NCBI GenBank assembly: GCA_963778465.1
Contig: CAVZUK010000005.1
Span: 1-64,000 of the forward strand
Direction: 5' to 3'
DNA length: 64,000 nucleotides
Source: CAVZBW01 sp963778465
GTDB taxonomy: Bacteria > Actinomycetota > Acidimicrobiia > Acidimicrobiales > RAAP-2
Shown: positions 1 to 8,172 of the stretch, one piece after another
Layout: every line of letters starts with the position of its first letter
Numbering within the stretch: the first letter of the stretch is position 1
Position numbers and translations under genes: made by a program
Notes under the pieces: generated by a model
Seen by the model: the letters and a program-made list of their open reading frames with translations, nothing else
Databases searched by the model: none
What the model was told of the DNA's origin: nothing

Positions 1-1
1 G

Positions 2-298
2 CATTTCATTAGTGGGCTCGGCTCGACGAGTGGGGGAGTGATCCCGTTCATCGACATCGGCAACCGAGTCCTCGTTGCCGGATCGAGCTTTTCACCCAGC
101 CTCTTGGCCGGACTGAGCCAACGCCAGATTGCAGCCGACCTCCACCATCCCGGGACCCCGGTGGCACAAGCGATCCTTGGAACCGCCGACTACCTAGATG
201 CGGCGATCTGTGCCGAGACCCAAGGGGCGCCAGCCGCTGTCTGCTCGAGCAGCGGAGTGCGCCATGCGGCAGAGACGCTGCATTTGGGCGGGTCGTAG
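2..298 (+). CDS. DUF929 family protein, C-terminal part (5' end off the window)
   Basis: The reading frame is open from the left edge, so the GTG at 38 is probably not the start. The visible 98 residues match from memory the C-terminal part of DUF929 proteins: a PFIDIGNR strand, then a segment resembling 'SFSPSLLAGLSQRQIAADL', then 'PVAQAILGTADYLDAAIC' and a final Cys (PAAVC). These proteins are thioredoxin-like, often membrane-anchored and found in actinobacteria and archaea; their function is not established. No membrane segment is visible in this part. The last ~15 residues are variable. The downstream 170 bases before the next start hold no recognisable gene. Confidence 0.7.
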   Translation, partial: HFISGLGSTSGGVIPFIDIGNRVLVAGSSFSPSLLAGLSQRQIAADLHHPGTPVAQAILGTADYLDAAICAETQGAPAAVCSSSGVRHAAETLHLGGS

Positions 299-468
299 GC
301 GGCAATTCGCCGGTACCTGACCCGACCCGAGTCTCCTCCAGCCGGATCCATTCGTGCTCGCCCAACTCGTCGAAGTAACCGCGCACCTGGTCGTCGGTCT
401 GACCCATGGGACAGTCTTCTACGGGGATCCAGTGTTCCATCAAGGACCGTCCCGCGATAGTTGTCGGC

Positions 469-1155
469 ATGTTCGAGGGCTTCAGCGACGCCGCCAAGGC
501 GGCCATTTACGCCGCCCACGAGGAGTCGCACCGGCTGGGAGCGTCAGAGACCGGTGCCGGACACCTCCTCCTCGGCATCCTGATGACCAGTCCTCGCACG
601 GCGGGTCTTCTCGATGGCCAAGGCGTGACCGTTGAAGCGGTCGAGCTGGCGCTGTGCGGCGATCGAGAAGTCGCACCGGCTGGTCGACGGACGGACCGCT
701 GGAGCGCCTCGGCCCTGAATGCCTTGGAGATGTCGTTGCGCGAACGCCTTGCGCTGGGCGATCCGGCGATCGAGGTCGAGCACCTGACCCTGGCAGTCGT
801 GAACGAGAACTGCTCGGAATCCGCCCGGATCCTGGCCGACCTCGGTGCCTCGCCCGAGGTGATCCGAATCCGAGTGTTGGCGTTCGTGCGGCGACCGAGG
901 CAGCCCTCGCCCGTCTGGGTGGGTGAGGGAGGCCCAAGCAGTGGTCCGGCAGCCGCGGCGGGATGCGCCACGCCCAGTGAAGCGACGCTCCGGGGGTTCG
1001 CCCCGGACGCCCAAGCCCACATTGTCGATGTCGCTTATCCGGAGCCCGATCATGCGGTCGTCCAAGTCGGCTTCCGGCAGGGGCAGCCCTTCTACTTCCT
1101 GAATTTCTACCGTCACGAGGACGGGTGGAGTCTGGAGCGAAGGGCGTCCTCGTAG
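469..1155 (+). CDS. Clp N-domain (ClpC-type) stand-alone protein
   Basis: 228 residues from the ATG at 469, where the text MFEGFSDAAKAAIYAAHEES aligns with the ClpC/ClpA N-terminus (MFExFTxxAxxxxxxAxxEA) followed by the typical GxxHLLLGIL segment. An upstream in-frame ATG (406) exists but gives an unrelated 21-residue lead. A second Clp-N repeat follows ('DPAIEVEHLTLAVV', 'SESARILADLG'). There is no AAA+ ATPase domain, so this is not a chaperone by itself; such proteins are presumed adaptor- or substrate-binding-like. The last ~60 residues form a separate region ending in aromatic strands (QPFYFLNFYR) that I do not recognise. The methyltransferase gene begins 2 bases after the stop, suggesting co-transcription. 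Confidence 0.75.
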   Translation: MFEGFSDAAKAAIYAAHEESHRLGASETGAGHLLLGILMTSPRTAGLLDGQGVTVEAVELALCGDREVAPAGRRTDRWSASALNALEMSLRERLALGDPAIEVEHLTLAVVNENCSESARILADLGASPEVIRIRVLAFVRRPRQPSPVWVGEGGPSSGPAAAAGCATPSEATLRGFAPDAQAHIVDVAYPEPDHAVVQVGFRQGQPFYFLNFYRHEDGWSLERRASS

Positions 1156-1157
1156 CT

Positions 1158-1892
1158 ATGGCTACTCCGCCTCTGGAGCCAGAGACCGGCTTCGTACCGA
1201 CCTTGCCGCAGGAGTACGTGGAACACATCCGCCTTTGGCACGATCGCGCCTATACGGAGGCCCTCGAATCCGGAGCCCAAGATCAGGTCTTCGACTACCT
1301 GGGCGCCACCATTCGGGTAGCGCCTGGCGTCATGCCTATCACCCGCATGTCGTACCTCCTGGGCGAGCAGGTCCTGGCTGAGGCCGGCTCGAACGATCGA
1401 GTCCTCGACATGGGCACTGGGAGCGGTGTCAACGCCGTGCTGGCGGCCCAGAAGGGGGCTCGGGTGCTCGCTGTCGACGTGAGTCCGAAGGCGATCGACT
1501 CGGCGCGAGCGAACGTCGAGCGCAACGAGGTGGCCGGGCTGGTCGAGGTCCGAGAGAGCGACATCTTCTCCTCGGTAGGGGGGCGGTTCGACCTCATCGT
1601 TTTCGACCCGCCGTTCCGTTGGTTCAAGCCCCGCGACTTGGTCGAGTCGGCCATGGCGGACGAGGGCTACCAGGCGCTGACGAGATTCGTTCAGGCAGCC
1701 AAAGACCATCTGGCGGTCGACGGCCGGATGCTCATCTTCTTCGGCACCTCCGGCGATCTTGGATACCTCGAGGGATTGTTGGATGAAGCGGGCTTTGTGT
1801 TCGAAGTCGTAGCCCGTGACGAGCTGATCCGCGATGGATGGAAGGTGGAGTACTTCACCTTCCGGGTGACGCTCGGGGGCACCGAAACCTGA
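1158..1892 (+). CDS. Class I SAM-dependent methyltransferase, HemK/PrmC-like
   Basis: 244 residues from ATG 1158, directly after the preceding stop. The Rossmann SAM-binding motif reads VLDMGTGSGVNAVLAA, followed by an acidic loop (VLAVDVSPKAID) and the catalytic-type motif FDPPF (variant of N/DPPY) found in release-factor, rRNA and small-molecule N-methyltransferases. A short N-terminal region precedes the fold (FDYLGATIRVAPGVMPIT). The substrate cannot be told from sequence; the D/NPPF class usually modifies planar nitrogen atoms. It is probably translated with the upstream Clp-N gene. The family call is firm, the substrate unknown. Confidence 0.8.
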   Translation: MATPPLEPETGFVPTLPQEYVEHIRLWHDRAYTEALESGAQDQVFDYLGATIRVAPGVMPITRMSYLLGEQVLAEAGSNDRVLDMGTGSGVNAVLAAQKGARVLAVDVSPKAIDSARANVERNEVAGLVEVRESDIFSSVGGRFDLIVFDPPFRWFKPRDLVESAMADEGYQALTRFVQAAKDHLAVDGRMLIFFGTSGDLGYLEGLLDEAGFVFEVVARDELIRDGWKVEYFTFRVTLGGTET

Positions 1893-1893
1893 C

Positions 1894-2169
1894 ATGCGAT
1901 CCTTCGCGGGCAACCTGGCGGTCATTACCGGAGGCGGCTCTGGGATGGGCCGCGAGTTGGTGGTCCAGCTAGCGAGCGAGGGATGTTCCGTCGCCACCTG
2001 CGATGTCCACGAGAGCGCGGTCCAAGAGACCGGCCGGATGGCCGAGCTCCGCGCCTCCGCTGGGGCTCGCGCTACCGCTCATGTCTGCGATGTCTCTGAC
2101 GAGGATCAGGGGGCTCTCGCTCATTTAGATCGAGGGTCCATGAATCGGCTATCCGACACCAGCTCATAA
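1894..2169 (+). pseudogene. Short-chain dehydrogenase/reductase remnant (N-terminal fragment)
   Basis: The first ~70 codons encode the NAD(P)-binding start of an SDR: LAVITGGGSGMGRELVVQLA (TGxxxGxG) and the CDVSDED turn that normally follows beta-4. After about position 2107 the sequence stops resembling an SDR and ends at 2169, so the NNAG, Ser-Tyr-Lys catalytic and C-terminal parts are missing; a complete SDR is about 250-300 residues. It starts one base after the methyltransferase stop. Best read as a truncated gene left by a deletion or rearrangement. Confidence 0.75.
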
Positions 2170-2358
2170 TGCCGTACATGTCCGGATTGCCTTGAAGTCG
2201 GCCCCGGCAGATCCGGCCACTGCCCGGGATCAAGCCCGCTATCGGGCGGGTTGGAATGCCGGCAAACGTTGCTGGTCACGGCACTAGCCTCGAAATTAGG
2301 GCCGTGCAGTCGGACCCGCAGTTGCTCACCAGCCGAGCTTCCCGAGGCGCCCTGAACG

Positions 2359-3135
2359 ATGCCAGACCACGAGACAAGGATCTCCCATCAACGAGACAAC
2401 GGAGTTCGTTTCGAGTGGGCCTCCAGTGGTGCCGCAGCCATCGCCGAGCCGGCCGCGGCAACGGTGATCGTCGACGTCTTGTCGTTCTCCACCTCCGTCA
2501 CCATCGCCGTCGGGGTGCCATGGCGATCTTCCCCCATCCTTGGCCGTCACCGGACGCTGAGGCCTTCGCCGCGGATCACCACGCGATGTGCGCGGTCAGG
2601 CGGCGCCAGGTCGACCGTCATCACCCGTGGTCGCTCTCACCTGCCCACCCGCTCGTGGCTCCCTTCGTCGAGCGTCTGGTGCTGCCGTCGCCGAACGGCT
2701 CGGCCATAGCCGCTACCGCCGCCGGTCAAACGGTCATCGCCGGCTGCCTCCGCAATGCGAGCTCGGTTGGCCAATGGCTGTCCTCGCAGGGCTTCGGCAC
2801 TTCCGGCAGGCCAGTGGCGGATGTCGCCGCCGGGGAACGCTGGCCCGACGGTGAGCTGCGACCCGCGCTCGAGGATCTTCTCGGAGCGGGCTCGATTATC
2901 GCCGCGATTGACCGCAGTTCCAGCCGCTCACCAGAGGCGACGACCGCCGAGGTCGCGGAATTCCCACCGCCACCAGCTCGCCGAAACGATGCGGTCTTGC
3001 TCCTCCGGCCGAGAGCTCATTGAAGCCGGCTACCCCGATGACGTCGAGCTCGCAGCCGAACATGACGCTCAGGCCGAGGTCCCCTGTCTCATCGGACCGG
3101 CCTTCGGCTCCAAATTCGACTCCGACCACGCCTGA
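2359..3135 (+). pseudogene. 2-phosphosulfolactate phosphatase (ComB family), frameshifted
   Basis: Three reading-frame segments together spell one ComB-type protein. Segment 1 (2359 to about 2515) has VIVDVLSFSTSVTIAV, the hallmark N-terminal motif. Segment 2 (about 2515-2970, another frame) has FPHPWPSPDAEAFA, LPSPNGSAI, AGCLRNA and AAGERWPDGELRPALEDLLG. Segment 3 (about 2985-3135, first frame again) has CSSGRELIEAGYPDDVELAA, the family C-terminus. The complete order of motifs argues for one gene broken by two small indels rather than separate genes. ComB hydrolyses 2-phosphosulfolactate in coenzyme M synthesis, but actinobacterial homologues are of unknown role. Sequencing error is possible. 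Confidence 0.75.
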
Positions 3136-3349
3136 CCCAAGGCGGAGGTTCCGCGGCAATCCGGACGATTCGAGCCACCCCTGGGCAGCGCGAGGATGGC
3201 ACCCGTGCCCACACCGGACCAGGCCACCCGATCGCCGCTCCGCTCGGCGCTGTCACGACGGAGCGACTGAATTCGCGGCGTCACCCGTGGAGCGAAGAAA
3301 GGTGGTGATTTCCCCTGAGACCGCCTTCGGGTCGTGTCAAGAACTCAAC

Positions 3350-3365
3350 GTACCGGATCAGGTAC
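3350..3365. promoter_or_regulatory. Inverted repeat upstream of the Doc-type toxin-antitoxin genes
   Basis: GTACC-GGATCA-GGTAC is a perfect 5-bp inverted repeat with a 6-base spacer, ending 10 bases before the antitoxin ATG at 3376. TACACT at 3363-3368 could be a -10 box overlapping its right arm. Toxin-antitoxin operons are usually autoregulated through such a site; the operator role is inferred from position. Confidence 0.4.
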
Positions 3366-3375
3366 ACTATGAGTC

Positions 3376-3498
3376 ATGGCCACGGCCCGAGACAAGCTGC
3401 GAAAGATCCGCGACGACGAGCACTGGGACGAAGACGCCTGGCTTGCCCAGCGGATGGCCGACTATGCCGACGACCTCGAATGGCTCAAGGAGCACTGA
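3376..3498 (+). CDS. Small acidic protein, putative antitoxin of the Doc-like toxin
   Basis: A 40-residue ORF (MATARDKLRKIRDDEHWDED, then AWLAQRMADYADDLEWLKEH), highly charged and predicted helical. Its stop lies 19 bases inside the following Doc-like gene, the overlap typical of antitoxin-toxin pairs. It has no obvious DNA-binding fold, so autoregulation might depend on the XRE protein at the third position. I do not recognise a named family; the antitoxin role is inferred from size, charge, overlap and the inverted repeat upstream. Confidence 0.55.
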   Translation: MATARDKLRKIRDDEHWDEDAWLAQRMADYADDLEWLKEH

Positions 3499-3998
3499 GA
3501 CTCCCAACCCTTCAAGAGATCGAACGGATCAACCGGGCGGTCCGTGATCCAGACGAGTGGTTCGGTGAAGATGTCGAAGAGCCCGCCCGAGTGGAGCGAG
3601 TCCTCAGGTCCTCCGTTGGATGCGCGACCCCCATCAAGGCCAGTGCTTGCTTGTTGGCTCGTCTTTCCCGAGCTCAAGCCTTCGGCGAAGGCAATAAGCG
3701 AACAGCGCTGCTCGCAGCGGTGTGGGTCCTCGAGCGCAACGGGGTGGGAGATCCAACAAGTGTGTTTCCACCGGGGAACGAAGAACTCCGAAGGTTGCTC
3801 GTTCGTTCAGCCATGGGTGACGATGTGGAGCGCCAGGTGCAGGAGTTGGCGTTCCGCCAGCAGTCCAGGCGAGAGAGGGAACGGGTAACGGTACTCTCCA
3901 AGGTCTCTGGTCTGCCCTACCGTGGCCTGTGCGGGGCACGGACAACGCTTGGTCGGCCATGCCGCAACCCTGCTGGGTCATGCCCACACCACCGGTGA
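3480..3998 (+). CDS. Fic/Doc family protein, Doc-like toxin with altered active-site His
   Basis: 172 residues from ATG 3480, overlapping the antitoxin gene by 19 bases. The Fic core motif reads QAFGEGNKRTALLAA, matching HxFx(D/E)GNKRTA except that the first, catalytic histidine is Gln. In Doc this His takes part in phosphotransfer to EF-Tu, so activity may be lost or altered. An N-terminal helix (LPTLQEIERINRAV) resembles the Doc start. The C-terminus carries an unusual Cys/His tail (CGARTTLGRPCRNPAGSCPH; C-x9-C-x6-C-x-H) that looks like a small zinc-binding knuckle and is not part of Doc. The XRE gene overlaps its end. The family call is solid; toxicity is uncertain. Confidence 0.75.
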   Translation: MAQGALRLPTLQEIERINRAVRDPDEWFGEDVEEPARVERVLRSSVGCATPIKASACLLARLSRAQAFGEGNKRTALLAAVWVLERNGVGDPTSVFPPGNEELRRLLVRSAMGDDVERQVQELAFRQQSRRERERVTVLSKVSGLPYRGLCGARTTLGRPCRNPAGSCPHHR

Positions 3999-4207
3999 TC
4001 GAAGGCTCGGCCCTCTTGCGCTCTGCTCGGGAGGCCGCCGGACTCACGCGATCGGAGGCAGCCCGCCGGTCGGCCACTTCTCGCGCAGCGCTGCACCGCT
4101 ACGAAACTGGTACCGCATCGCCGACGCTGGAGGTCGTCATTCGGATCCTGCGCTCCTATGGCATGGCTCTGCGCTGCGTGTCCGAGGATGAGCCGGCCGG
4201 TCCCTAA
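3980..4207 (+). CDS. XRE-family helix-turn-helix regulator
   Basis: 75 residues from ATG 3980, overlapping the Doc-like gene by 19 bases. The helix-turn-helix is clear: LLRSAREAAGLTRSEAARRS, then SRAALHRYETGTASPTLEVV, the standard Xre/Cro pattern of R-x-x-x-G-L-(T/S)-x-x-x-x-A and R-x-E-x-G-x-x-x-P. There is little beyond the DNA-binding domain. As the third gene of the antitoxin-toxin unit it is the best candidate to repress the operon, perhaps through the inverted repeat at 3350-3365. Confidence 0.75.
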   Translation: MPTPPVIEGSALLRSAREAAGLTRSEAARRSATSRAALHRYETGTASPTLEVVIRILRSYGMALRCVSEDEPAGP

Positions 4208-4413
4208 GGCCAAGATGTCCAGCACCCAGATCGCGGCGACAGCCCGCAGTCCGCACCGAGAGGGGGTGCCCTACGTTTTGGCCGTCGCGCTCCGTCGATC
4301 CTGACGATGCCGGTCTCGGCAAATGAGCGCAGATCGCTCGCACGCACGGCGCGAAGTCTGGCACGAGCCCTCCTGACCGGCGGCCCGGGTCATCCCAGCT
4401 AGCGTCACTCTCG

Positions 4414-4605
4414 ATGTCAGGAGTCCCCGAACGCTCCTACCTCGTATGTGCGACGGCGCGATGTGGCTCAACGATGTTGTGTTCCCATCTCGGCCTACCC
4501 AATGACGGGCCGCTGCCCGAACCGCGCACCTTCCAGCAGGCCGACGACCTGAGTGATGAGTGGGTCGAGCGGTTCCTGGCGGAGTCGAGCTCCCGGACCT
4601 CGTAG
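4414..4605 (+). pseudogene. Stf0-type sulfotransferase remnant (N-terminal fragment)
   Basis: 63 residues beginning RSYLVCATARCGSTMLCSHL, the 5'-phosphosulfate-binding loop seen at the start of Stf0-like trehalose/glycolipid sulfotransferases (YxxCATPRSGSTLLC), followed by a PEPRTF segment resembling the family's PxEYF. Everything after about residue 55 is missing; a full enzyme is ~250 residues. It is therefore a truncated remnant. The following kinase gene starts 33 bases later and is unrelated. Confidence 0.6.
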
Positions 4606-4638
4606 TCGGCCTCGGTACGCATGTCCCGCACCACCCGG

Positions 4639-5508
4639 ATGCACGCTGACGAGGTCGAGGTTGATGATGGCCTGGTGCGTCGATTACTCGAGGCGCAGCT
4701 GCCTCAGTGGGCCAGCCTGCCGCTGCAGCGCGCCCTCTCGACCGGCACGGACAATGCCATCTACCGACTCGGCCCCGACTACGGGATCCGCCTACCTCGC
4801 ATTGGCTGGGCCGTCGGCCAGATCGCCAAGGAGGCGGAGTGGCTGCCCAGGTTGGCGCCCTACGTCCCCACGGCCGTGCCCGAGCCAGTGGCGCTGGGCG
4901 AGCCGGGATGCGGCTATCCGTACCCGAGGCTTGTGTACCGCTGGATCGAAGGCATCGACGCCATGGCCGGCCCGATCCCCGACTGGACCAGCCTCGCCCG
5001 GGAGGTTGCCGCGACCATGGTTGCCCTGCGTGGCGTGGAAACGACGGGGGCGCCACCGGCCGGTCACAGGGGCGGCCTGCTCGCCGCCGTTGATGCGGCG
5101 ACCCGGGTCGCTATCGAGCGGCTGGACGGCCAGATCGACACTCGGCGGGCGCTACGGGTTTGGGAAGCCGCCCTGGCGGCCAAGCCGTGGGCCGCTTCGC
5201 CCGTGTGGGTGCACGGCGACCTGCTCCCGGGAAACGTCTTGGTTGCCGACGGCAGGCTGGCTGGGATCATTGATTGGAGCGCAGCCGGGATCGGCGACCC
5301 AGCCTGCGAGGCCATGTTGGCCTGGGCCATGCCCCCAGCGGCGCGCACCGCCTACCGCAAAGCGCTCGATCTCGACGAAGACGCCTGGGCGCGGGGTCGA
5401 GGCTGGGCACTTGAGCAGGCAGCATGGTTCATCCCGTACTACGCCGAGACGATTCCGGACGCCGTGGCCGGGGCTCGCCATCGCCTCGACGAGGTCTTGG
5501 GTGACTGA
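4639..5508 (+). CDS. Aminoglycoside phosphotransferase (APH) family protein
   Basis: 289 residues from ATG 4639 (MHADEVEVDDGLVRRLLEAQ); this start matches remembered relatives better than the ATG at 4621. The kinase-like fold is marked by the catalytic loop VHGDLLPGNVL and the metal-binding motif IIDWSAAGIGDPA, with TGTDNAIYRLG in the N-lobe. APH-family proteins phosphorylate small molecules; many environmental members act on sugars or metabolites and not antibiotics. Resistance should not be assumed. It sits alone between remnants and a VapBC-like pair. Confidence 0.85.
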   Translation: MHADEVEVDDGLVRRLLEAQLPQWASLPLQRALSTGTDNAIYRLGPDYGIRLPRIGWAVGQIAKEAEWLPRLAPYVPTAVPEPVALGEPGCGYPYPRLVYRWIEGIDAMAGPIPDWTSLAREVAATMVALRGVETTGAPPAGHRGGLLAAVDAATRVAIERLDGQIDTRRALRVWEAALAAKPWAASPVWVHGDLLPGNVLVADGRLAGIIDWSAAGIGDPACEAMLAWAMPPAARTAYRKALDLDEDAWARGRGWALEQAAWFIPYYAETIPDAVAGARHRLDEVLGD

Positions 5509-5607
5509 TTGGTGCGTTGCCAGAGGGCTGACTGAATTCTTGGTGGACATGGTGGAAGGACCTGCCAGCCACCCGTGAGTGGATGAGGAGCAGAAGCCAC
5601 TGACCTC

Positions 5608-5613
5608 TATAAT
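5608..5613 (+). promoter_or_regulatory. TATAAT -10 box of the phd/vapB-like gene
   Basis: A perfect TATAAT lies six bases before the antitoxin ATG (5620), so the transcript would be nearly leaderless, which is common in actinobacteria. I see no convincing -35 element. The position fits an autoregulated antitoxin-toxin promoter. Confidence 0.5.
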
Positions 5614-5619
5614 GACCAT

Positions 5620-5847
5620 ATGGTTCGACAACTGACCGCTACCGAGGCCAAGGGGAAGCTCCTCGCTCTTCTCGATGAGGTTGCCGCGGGCGAGGAGGTC
5701 GAGATCACCAAGCACGGCCACACGATTGCGCGGCTGGTGCCGGCAGGTGGTCCGCGTGCGCTCAAGGGGCGCCTCGCAGGGGTGGCGCGGACGGCCTGTC
5801 CGGAGTCCGAGCTCTACTCCACGGGCGAGACGTGGAACGCCTCGTGA
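5620..5847 (+). CDS. Phd/YefM-type antitoxin
   Basis: 75 residues. The N-terminal half has the Phd/YefM DNA-binding signature: LTATEAKGKLLALLDEV, EEVEITKHGHTIARLVP. The C-terminal ~30 residues are the variable toxin-binding tail. It overlaps the PIN toxin gene by 16 bases, the usual coupling. It should bind the toxin and repress the shared promoter. Family assignment is secure. Confidence 0.9.
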   Translation: MVRQLTATEAKGKLLALLDEVAAGEEVEITKHGHTIARLVPAGGPRALKGRLAGVARTACPESELYSTGETWNAS

Positions 5848-6236
5848 CGACCGTGCTCCTGGACACGCACGTCGCACACTGGTGTTCGGCAGAACCGGCA
5901 AGACTCAGCTCAGCAGCCGCAAGGGCGATCGACGCGGCCGATGAGCTCGCCGTCTCGGCGATCTCCTGGTACGAGCTGGCGTGGTTGGCCAAGCACGAGC
6001 GCATCGAGCTGGCGAGGCCAGTGCGCACCTGGCTCGAAGAGATCTCCCGCGACGTCCGCACGGTGGGCATCACGCCGGCGATCGCCGACACGGCCGCGGC
6101 CCTTCCGACGGTCTTTCCAGGCGATCCCGCCGATCGCATCATCTACGCAACGGCGATCGAATTTGGTTGGACGTTGCTCACGAAGGACCGCGCCCTGCGT
6201 AGCCATCGCCACCCGAGTCAGGTCACGCTTTGGTGA
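5832..6236 (+). CDS. PIN-domain toxin (VapC-like ribonuclease)
   Basis: 134 residues. The four conserved PIN acids are visible: D in VLLDTHVAHW, E in AISWYELAWL, D in PADRIIYATA and D in LLTKDRAL. VapC toxins are Mg-dependent endoribonucleases, often cutting tRNA or rRNA. The ATG at 5832 lies inside the antitoxin gene; a slightly later start would also keep the fold. It is complete in length for the family and pairs with the Phd-type antitoxin just upstream. The RNA target is unknown. Confidence 0.9.
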   Translation: MERLVTTVLLDTHVAHWCSAEPARLSSAAARAIDAADELAVSAISWYELAWLAKHERIELARPVRTWLEEISRDVRTVGITPAIADTAAALPTVFPGDPADRIIYATAIEFGWTLLTKDRALRSHRHPSQVTLW

Positions 6237-6268
6237 TGGTCCGGAGGGTCGACGGACCGGGCCGTCCC

Positions 6269-6910
6269 CTACGGCGCGACGCCGACCGTGGACGTCGATG
6301 ACGCGCCACCCAACAGCGCGAGCACCCGGGTCGCGCCCTCCTCGACGCTCACCGAGGCGCCGGGAATCACGAGGTCGGGATGGTCGGGGGGCTCGTAGGG
6401 TTGCTCGATCCCGGTCATCTGGGCCACCGACCCTTGCCGGGCCCGCTCGTAGAGGCCCTTCGGGTCGCGTCGCCGGCACTCCTCGAGCGGAGTGTCCATC
6501 CAGACCTCGTAGAAGTCGAGACCCCGCTCCCGGTGGATGTCCCGTGCGGACTTGCGGCCGGCCCGGTACGGGCTGACCAGGGCCACGAGGGCGACGAGCC
6601 CGGCATCGGCAAACAGCGCGGCCACCTCGGCCACGCGGCGGACGTTCTCGTCGCGCTCCGCCGGAGAGAAGCCGAGGTCGGCGTTGAGCCCGTGGCGGAG
6701 GTTGTCGCCGTCCAGGCGATAGGCGGCTCGCCCCCGCTCGAGCAGCGAGGCCTCGACCGCGCTCGCCACCGCCGACTTGCCGGAGCCCGACAGCCCGGTC
6801 AGCCAGACCGTGGCGCCGTGTTGGTCGAGCGTCTCCCAGCGCCGCTCCCGGCTGACGACGCCGTGGTCCCAGACGACCTCGGGGCTGCGTCGCCGCTCCG
6901 CCTCGCCCAA
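6269..6910 (-). CDS. cysC: Adenylyl-sulfate kinase (APS kinase)
   Basis: About 213 residues if started at the TTG at 6910, six bases after the cysN stop; no ATG/GTG fits between the cysN end and the P-loop. Walker A is LTGLSGSGKSAVA, followed by the APS-kinase motif DGDNLRHGLNADLGFS, RDENVRR and SPYRAGRKSAR. It phosphorylates APS at the 3' position to give PAPS, the universal sulfuryl donor. The last gene of cysQ-cysD-cysN-cysC. Separate cysN and cysC contrast with the fused CysNC of mycobacteria. Start choice is moderately certain, function highly certain. Confidence 0.92.
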   Translation of the reverse strand: MGEAERRRSPEVVWDHGVVSRERRWETLDQHGATVWLTGLSGSGKSAVASAVEASLLERGRAAYRLDGDNLRHGLNADLGFSPAERDENVRRVAEVAALFADAGLVALVALVSPYRAGRKSARDIHRERGLDFYEVWMDTPLEECRRRDPKGLYERARQGSVAQMTGIEQPYEPPDHPDLVIPGASVSVEEGATRVLALLGGASSTSTVGVAP

Positions 6911-6915
6911 GGGAA

Positions 6916-8172
6916 TCAGGGCTCGCCGATGATCATCCCGGCGGCGACCGTGGCGTTGGTGTGCTCGTCGATCAGGATGAAGCTGCCGGTCGTGCGGTTG
7001 CGCCGGTACTGGTCGAAGAAGAGGGGCCGCATCGTCCGCAACGTCACCCGGCCGATCTCGTTCAATCCGAGCCGGTCGATGCCGGTCTCGCGGTGCAGGG
7101 TGTTGACGTCGAAGCGGTAGCGGAGGTCCTGGACCTTTGCGCGGGTGGTCGCCGTGGTGTGCTTGATAGCGTAGATCCGCTGCGGCTGGAGCGCCGACTG
7201 TTCGTCGAGCCAGCAGACGACCGCCTCGACGTCCTGGGAGACGATGGGACGGTTTTGGGGGCGACACAGCATGTCGCCCCGGGAGAGGTCGATCTCGTCC
7301 GCGAGGCGCACCGTGACCGACATCGGGGGAAAGGCCGCGTCGAGCGGTCCGCTCATCGTGTCGATCGAGGCGATCGTGCTCGTGAAGCCCGAGGGCAGCG
7401 CCATGATCGTGTCGCCCGGACGCAGGATCCCGCCGGCCACGGTGCCGGCGTAGCCCCGGTAGTCGTCCCCATCGGTGCTCTGGTGCCGGATCACGAGCTG
7501 GAGGGGGAAGCGGACGTCGATCAGGTCCCGGTCCGAGGCGATGTGGACCTCTTCGAGGTGGTTGAGGAGCGAGCTGCCCTCGTACCAGGTCATGTTGGGG
7601 GACCGGACGACCACGTTGTCGCCGTGGAGGGCGGAGATCGGGATGAACGTGAGGTCGGTGATGTCGAGGCGGGCGGCGAAGTTCTCGAATTCCAGGCGGA
7701 TCGCCTCGTACACGCTGCGGTCGTAGTCGACCAGGTCCATCTTGTTCACGCAGAGAACGAGGTGGGGCACCCGCAGGAGGCTGGCCAGGAAGGCGTGCCG
7801 GCGGGACTGCTCGACGATCCCCTTGCGCGCGTCGACGAGGACGAGGGCGAGGTCGGCCGTGGAGGCGCCGGTGACCATGTTGCGGGTGTACTGAATGTGG
7901 CCCGGGGTGTCGGCGATGATGAACTTGCGACGGGGGGTGGCGAAGTAGCGGTAGGCGACGTCGATGGTGATGCCCTGCTCGCGCTCGGCCCGGAGCCCGT
8001 CGGTCAGGAGGGCGAGGTCGGTGAATTCCAGGCCCTTTTGGCGGGAGGAGTGCTCGATGGCCTCGAGCTGGTCCTCGAAGATGGCCTTGGAGTCGTACAG
8101 CAGCCGGCCGATCAGGGTGGACTTGCCGTCGTCGACGGAGCCGGCGGTGGCGAAGCGCAGGAGCTCGGACAT
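6916..8172 (-). CDS. cysN: Sulfate adenylyltransferase large subunit (GTPase)
   Basis: 418 residues from the ATG at 8172, which overlaps the cysD stop by one base. G1 motif GSVDDGKST, switch region with ADTPGHIQYTRNM, NKMD specificity motif and downstream beta-barrel domains (VRFPLQLVIRH; GYAGTVAGG) are typical of CysN. With CysD it forms ATP sulfurylase; GTP hydrolysis drives APS formation from ATP and sulfate. It is a little shorter than E. coli CysN (475 residues) but appears complete. Confidence 0.95.
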   Translation of the reverse strand: MSELLRFATAGSVDDGKSTLIGRLLYDSKAIFEDQLEAIEHSSRQKGLEFTDLALLTDGLRAEREQGITIDVAYRYFATPRRKFIIADTPGHIQYTRNMVTGASTADLALVLVDARKGIVEQSRRHAFLASLLRVPHLVLCVNKMDLVDYDRSVYEAIRLEFENFAARLDITDLTFIPISALHGDNVVVRSPNMTWYEGSSLLNHLEEVHIASDRDLIDVRFPLQLVIRHQSTDGDDYRGYAGTVAGGILRPGDTIMALPSGFTSTIASIDTMSGPLDAAFPPMSVTVRLADEIDLSRGDMLCRPQNRPIVSQDVEAVVCWLDEQSALQPQRIYAIKHTTATTRAKVQDLRYRFDVNTLHRETGIDRLGLNEIGRVTLRTMRPLFFDQYRRNRTTGSFILIDEHTNATVAAGMIIGEP

